Below are positions 6,764-9,671 of a stretch of 9,671 bases of DNA, in pieces. The translations under genes were made by a program, and so were the position numbers. Source of the DNA: Hyphomicrobiales bacterium (GTDB lineage: Bacteria > Pseudomonadota > Alphaproteobacteria > Micropepsales > Micropepsaceae); the NCBI GenBank assembly GCA_017849395.1, contig JAFIHO010000402.1, positions 1 to 9,671 of the forward strand. The letters run 5' to 3'. Under the pieces are notes generated by a model. It ran no database searches, was not told the DNA's origin, and was given only the letters and a program-made list of their open reading frames with translations. How positions within the stretch are numbered: position 1 is the stretch's first letter; each line of letters begins with the position of its first letter.

Positions 6764-6776
6764 TTGCCTTGTTGAA

Positions 6777-6804
6777 TTGACTCGGGATGCGCGCCGCTTA
6801 CAAT
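6777..6804 (+). promoter_or_regulatory. Sigma70-like promoter of the gcv operon
   Basis: TTGACT (6777-6782) and TACAAT (6799-6804) are separated by 16 nt. Each matches the classical -35 or -10 consensus at five of six positions. Transcription should start near 6810-6813, giving a leader of about 287 nt that contains the complete tandem glycine riboswitch. It is the best promoter match I found in the window and lies where the gcv operon requires one. Confidence 0.6.
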
Positions 6805-6857
6805 GCTTGCAACAGGTCCGTCCGCCGTGAGGCGCATGCGTCTGGCCAGCACAAGAT

Positions 6858-6936
6858 CCCTCGCGGGAGAGCGCTCGACAGAGCCGCCGAAGGAGCAACC
6901 ACCCCGGAAACTCTCAGGCAAAAGGACCGCGAAGGG
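6858..6936 (+). promoter_or_regulatory. Glycine riboswitch, aptamer I
   Basis: The conserved gcvT-motif core is present: GGGAGAG (6865-6871), GCCGAAGGAGCAA (6886-6898) and AAACTCTCAGGCAAAAGGACC (about 6908-6928). P1 pairs CCCTCGCGG (6858-6866) with CCGCGAAGGG (6927-6936) with one bulged A. P2 pairs GAGAG (6867-6871) with CTCTC (6911-6915) perfectly. It binds glycine in the nascent gcv mRNA and is followed within a few bases by a second aptamer, the usual tandem arrangement. Leader bases AAGAT (6853-6857) can pair with linker ATCTT (6941-6945), like the known leader-linker helix of this class. Confidence 0.93.
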
Positions 6937-6940
6937 TATG

Positions 6941-7049
6941 ATCTTCTGGAAAGCGGGGCGGCAGGTTTTGCCGTTCCCACCGAAGGGGTAATCCGCCGAT
7001 CCGGTCAGCCGGAAATCGCCGGGGAAATCTCTCAGGTCCAATGACAGAT
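6941..7049 (+). promoter_or_regulatory. Glycine riboswitch, aptamer II
   Basis: Core elements are TCTGGAAAG (6945-6953), ACCGAAGGGGTAA (6979-6991), AAATCTCTCAGGTCC (7025-7039) and ATGACAGAT (7041-7049), the standard 3' end of the second aptamer. P1 pairs TCTG (6945-6948) with CAGA (7045-7048). A P3 arm forms from CGGCA (6959-6963) and TGCCG (6969-6973). P2 pairs GAAAG (6949-6953) with CTCTC (7029-7033), leaving an A-C mismatch (6951/7031) where the consensus has GGAGAG. The 3' bases from 7034 onward also take part in the alternative stem with the gcvT ribosome binding site. Confidence 0.9.
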
Positions 7050-7096
7050 GGGGCCGCGCCCGTTCGGGCGCGGGAATCCCGTATCTGTCAGGACCT
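7034..7096 (+). promoter_or_regulatory. Riboswitch expression platform: stem sequestering the gcvT ribosome binding site
   Basis: AGGTCC (7034-7039) pairs perfectly with GGACCT (7091-7096). TGACAGAT (7042-7049) pairs perfectly with ATCTGTCA (7083-7090). Together they make 14 bp with only an AA bulge. The stem continues as GGG (7051-7053) with CCC (7078-7080) and CCGCGCCC (7054-7061) with GGGCGCGG (7066-7073), capped by GTTC. The gcvT Shine-Dalgarno AGGA (7090-7093), 5 nt before the ATG, is fully inside the stem. Its 5' strand is the 3' end of aptamer II, so glycine binding should prevent this fold and expose the site: an ON switch by translation (inference). No T-run follows, which argues against a terminator. 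Confidence 0.7.
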
Positions 7097-7098
7097 TT

Positions 7099-8217
7099 AT
7101 GACCGCACCCACCGAAACACTGCGCCAGACCCCGCTGCACGCCCTGCATCTCGAGCTTGGGGGCAAGATGGTGCCTTTCGCCGGCTATGAGATGCCGGTG
7201 CAATATCCCGCCGGGATTTTGAAAGAGCATCTGCACACCCGCGCCAAGGCAGGGCTGTTCGATGTTTCGCATATGGGCCAGGCTTTTCTGGCGGGCGCCG
7301 ATCCGGCGAGAGCGCTGGAATGGCTGACACCCGCCGACATCATCGGCCTGAAGGAAGGTGCGCAACGCTACGGCCTGCTGTTGAATGACGAGGGCGGCAT
7401 CAAGGACGATTTCATGACCACGCGCCTTGCCGGCGAGGCGGCGCTGTATCTGGTGGTCAATGCGGGGACGAAGGAAACGGACTTCGCCTATATCTCCGAA
7501 AAGCTGGCGGGCAAGGCGGAGTTGACGCCGCGTCCCGACCGCGCGCTGCTGGCGCTGCAGGGGCCGCTGGCCGCCGATGTGCTGGAGCGTCATTCGCCCG
7601 GCATCAGCAAGCTGAGCTTCATGCGCGCGACCCGCGCCACGGTCGCCGGCGCCCCCGCCATTGTCAGTCGCACCGGCTATACCGGCGAGGATGGCTATGA
7701 GATTTCGATAGATGCGAAGGACGCCGAGACCGTGGCACGCGCGCTGCTGGGCCATGCCGAGGTTCTGCCCATCGGGCTGGGCGCGCGCGACAGTCTGCGG
7801 CTGGAAGCAGGTCTGTGCCTCTATGGTCACGACATCGACGAGACCACCAATCCGGCGGAAGCCAATCTCGTCTGGGCCATCGGCAAGCGCCGCAAGATGG
7901 ATAAGGATTTCCTGGCGGGCGAGCGCATCATGGATGCGGTGTTCAACGGCCCGGCGCGGAAGCGTGTCGGCATTCTTCCCAATGGTCGCGCCCCGGCGCG
8001 CGAAGGCGCGGAGATCGTGGCAGATGGCCGGGTGATCGGTCGCATCACATCCGGTGGCTTCGGTCCCAGTCTGAATGCACCGGTCGCCATGGGCTATGTC
8101 GAAACCGCTTTCGCCACCGATGGTACCAAGCTTGACCTGATGGTGCGCGGCAACGCCATTCCGGCGGTCGTCGCGCCCATGCCTTTCGTCCCCCACAATT
8201 ATCGCCGCGCTGTCTGA
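7099..8217 (+). CDS. gcvT: Glycine cleavage system T protein, aminomethyltransferase (372 aa)
   Basis: GcvT transfers the methylene group from aminomethyl-lipoyl GcvH to tetrahydrofolate and releases ammonia, giving 5,10-methylene-THF. Family landmarks are the start TPLHALHLELGGKMVPFAGY (11-30), VSHMG (56-60), GGIKDDF (99-105) carrying the catalytic Asp region, LQGP (153-156), RTGYTGEDGYEI (191-202), RDSLRLEAGLCLYGHDID (230-247) in the folate-binding fold, and a C-terminal domain ending in FVPHNYRR. Length is normal. I start at the ATG at 7099; an in-frame ATG at 7048 lies inside the riboswitch's paired 3' end, has no ribosome binding site, and adds 17 residues not typical of the family. AGGA at 7090-7093 is the Shine-Dalgarno. 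It is the first gene of a gcvT-gcvH-gcvPA operon controlled by the glycine riboswitch. Confidence 0.96.
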   Translation: MTAPTETLRQTPLHALHLELGGKMVPFAGYEMPVQYPAGILKEHLHTRAKAGLFDVSHMGQAFLAGADPARALEWLTPADIIGLKEGAQRYGLLLNDEGGIKDDFMTTRLAGEAALYLVVNAGTKETDFAYISEKLAGKAELTPRPDRALLALQGPLAADVLERHSPGISKLSFMRATRATVAGAPAIVSRTGYTGEDGYEISIDAKDAETVARALLGHAEVLPIGLGARDSLRLEAGLCLYGHDIDETTNPAEANLVWAIGKRRKMDKDFLAGERIMDAVFNGPARKRVGILPNGRAPAREGAEIVADGRVIGRITSGGFGPSLNAPVAMGYVETAFATDGTKLDLMVRGNAIPAVVAPMPFVPHNYRRAV

Positions 8218-8228
8218 GGAGCATTCCT

Positions 8229-8603
8229 ATGAGTGAAGTCCGTTACACCGACCAGCATGAGTGGATCCGCCTGGACGGCGATATCGCCACCATCGGCATC
8301 ACCAAATTCGCGGCGGAGCAGCTGGGTGATGTCGTTTATGTCGAACTGCCTGCCTCCGGCAAAAAGGTGACGGCGGGCGGCGAGGCGGCTGTGGTCGAAA
8401 GCGTGAAGGCGGCCAGCGAAGTCTATGCCCCCGTGGGCGGGGAGGTGGCGGGCGCCAATGAGGCGCTGGCGGGCGATCCGTCCAAGGTCAATGCCGATCC
8501 GGAAGGCGAGGGCTGGTTCTTCAAGCTGAAGCTGGCCGACACGGAGGAGTTCAGCAAGCGGACGGACCAGGCCGCCTATGCGGAATTTCTGAAAGGCCTT
8601 TGA
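8229..8603 (+). CDS. gcvH: Glycine cleavage system H protein, lipoyl carrier (124 aa)
   Basis: GcvH is the small soluble shuttle that carries the aminomethyl and reduced-lipoyl groups between the P, T and L proteins. The lipoylation site is K60 in VVESVKAASEVYAPV, the conserved ESVKA context. The opening RYTDQHEWIR and the later LGDVVYVELP, together with NADPEGEGWFFKLKL, are standard GcvH landmarks. Length is typical. A strong ribosome binding site, GAGGAG at 8216-8221, overlaps the gcvT stop codon and sits 7 nt before the ATG, so its translation may be less dependent on the riboswitch-controlled gcvT start than on operon transcription. The next gene starts one base after its stop. Confidence 0.97.
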   Translation: MSEVRYTDQHEWIRLDGDIATIGITKFAAEQLGDVVYVELPASGKKVTAGGEAAVVESVKAASEVYAPVGGEVAGANEALAGDPSKVNADPEGEGWFFKLKLADTEEFSKRTDQAAYAEFLKGL

Positions 8604-8604
8604 T

Positions 8605-9671
8605 ATGCGTTACCTGCCGCTGACCCAAGACGACCGCCGCGCCATGTTGGCGAAGATCGGCGCGCCCGATGTCGATGCGCTATATCGCGACGTGCCCAAG
8701 TCGGCCGTCGTCGGACTGTCGGCTTTCGCACTGCCCGACACACAGGGCGAGCTGGAAGTGGACCGCGCGCTGACGAAACTTGCAGCCCGGAACATCGCGG
8801 CAGGCTCCGCGCCCTTCTTTTGTGGCGCGGGGGCTTACAAGCATCATGTGCCGTCGGCGGTGGATCATCTGATCCAGCGGTCGGAGTTTCTCACCTCCTA
8901 CACGCCCTATCAGCCGGAAATCGCGCAGGGCACGTTGCAGTATTTGTTCGAATTCCAGACCCAGGTCGCGCTGCTGACCGGTATGGAAGTGGCGAACGCC
9001 TCGCTCTATGACGGCTCGACCGCGACCGCCGAAGCGGTGCTGATGGCCCAGCGCATCACGCGGCGCGGCAAGGCGATCCTGTCGGGTGGTCTGCATCCGC
9101 ATTATGCCGAGACGGTGGAGACGGTCGCGGGTTTGTTCGGGCCGGTGGCACGCACGCCGGTCACACCGGGCAAGGCGGAAGACATCATCGCGCTGATCGA
9201 CGATCAGACCGCGTGTGTTGTTGTGCAGAGCCCGGACGTGTTCGGGTTGATCCGTGATCTGAAGCCGATCGCCGATGCGGCCCATGCCAAGGGCGCGCTG
9301 CTGATCGCGGTGGTGACGGAGATCGTGTCGCTCGGCCTTCTTCAGCCGCCGGGTGCGCAGGGCGCCGATATCGTTGCGGCGGAAGGCCAGAGTATCGGCA
9401 ATGGATTGAATTTCGGCGGGCCCTATGTCGGCCTGTTCGCCACCCGCGAGAAATTCCTGCGCCAGATGCCGGGCCGCCTGACGGGCGAGACAGTGGATGC
9501 CGAAGGACGGCGCGGCTTCGTGCTGACGCTTTCGACCCGTGAGCAGCATATCCGCCGCGAGAAGGCGACCAGTAACATCTGCACCAATTCGGGTCTTTGC
9601 ACCCTGGCTTTCACCATCCATCTGTCGTTGCTGGGCGAAGAGGGCTTTTCCCGTCTCGCGCTGCTGAACCA
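8605..9671 (+). CDS. gcvPA: Glycine dehydrogenase (decarboxylating) subunit 1, P-protein alpha (3' truncated)
   Basis: This open frame runs off the right window edge after 355 codons; the family is about 445-450 residues. The alpha and beta P subunits together decarboxylate glycine and load the aminomethyl group on GcvH. The N-terminus MRYLPLTQDDRRAMLAKIG is typical of the separate alpha subunit and unlike the RHIGP region that opens one-chain GcvP. Further landmarks are FFCGAGAYKHHVP (71-83), TPYQPEIAQGTLQ (100-112), YDGSTATAEA (135-144), GGPYVGLFATRE (271-282) and REKATSNICTN (318-328). The pyridoxal-phosphate lysine belongs to the beta subunit in split enzymes, so gcvPB is expected just beyond the window (inference). 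The start is ATG 8605, one base after the gcvH stop (TGATATG), with GAAAGG at 8591-8596 as ribosome binding site. Confidence 0.95.
   Translation, partial: MRYLPLTQDDRRAMLAKIGAPDVDALYRDVPKSAVVGLSAFALPDTQGELEVDRALTKLAARNIAAGSAPFFCGAGAYKHHVPSAVDHLIQRSEFLTSYTPYQPEIAQGTLQYLFEFQTQVALLTGMEVANASLYDGSTATAEAVLMAQRITRRGKAILSGGLHPHYAETVETVAGLFGPVARTPVTPGKAEDIIALIDDQTACVVVQSPDVFGLIRDLKPIADAAHAKGALLIAVVTEIVSLGLLQPPGAQGADIVAAEGQSIGNGLNFGGPYVGLFATREKFLRQMPGRLTGETVDAEGRRGFVLTLSTREQHIRREKATSNICTNSGLCTLAFTIHLSLLGEEGFSRLALLN

Noticed and set aside
7048..7098. Upstream ATG as the gcvT start
   Set aside because: It lies within the last bases of aptamer II and the platform stem, lacks a ribosome binding site and adds residues not typical of GcvT.
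7043..7098. Platform hairpin read as a Rho-independent terminator
   Set aside because: Only three T residues follow the stem, directly before the start codon; sequestration of the ribosome binding site explains the pairing better.
6604..8196. Minus-strand open frame across the argS end, the riboswitch and gcvT
   Set aside because: It would read antisense through a conserved structured RNA and through gcvT; no protein-like motifs.
8680..9621. Minus-strand open frame over the right end
   Set aside because: The plus-strand gcvPA frame has multiple family motifs and correct operon spacing; the antisense frame has none.

Overview
The window is GC-rich, densely packed core-genome DNA, most likely from an alphaproteobacterium. 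Supporting signs are a thrB-rnhA pair next to a peroxiredoxin gene (an order I recall from alphaproteobacteria, usually with ispH nearby), GCTAAAGT-type promoter elements reminiscent of the Caulobacter housekeeping -10 box, and a split-type glycine decarboxylase. I cannot assign a genus. I see no insertion sequence, prophage, CRISPR array, tRNA or rRNA.

Layout. 1-2234 (+): the 3' part of a membrane-anchored PAS-GGDEF-EAL cyclic-di-GMP protein whose GGDEF site is degenerate (GGDSF) and whose EAL site looks intact. 2288-2773 (+): a Prx5-type peroxiredoxin. 2774-4185 (-): rnhA and thrB, overlapping as TAATG and converging on the peroxiredoxin gene with no base between the two stop codons. 4186-4455: a 270-bp divergent intergenic region with GC-rich hairpins, a promoter-like box and a long imperfect inverted repeat. 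4456-6749 (+): a small lipoprotein gene overlapping argS by ATGA. 6750-7098: the gcv control region, with a sigma70-like promoter, a tandem glycine riboswitch and a hairpin that buries the gcvT ribosome binding site. 7099-9671 (+): gcvT, gcvH and the first 355 codons of gcvPA, cut by the window edge.

How the genes work together. The gcv genes encode three glycine cleavage components (T, H and the P-alpha subunit). The leader reads glycine and most plausibly switches translation on by freeing the gcvT Shine-Dalgarno when glycine is bound. ThrB acts in threonine synthesis and ArgS in arginyl-tRNA charging, so much of the window concerns amino-acid metabolism. The lipoprotein is probably translationally coupled to argS for no obvious functional reason.

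I found no clearly new multi-gene system. The least explained items are the structured leader at 4363-4438 ahead of the lipoprotein-argS operon, the GC hairpin cluster at 4204-4267, and the detailed architecture of the gcvT expression platform.
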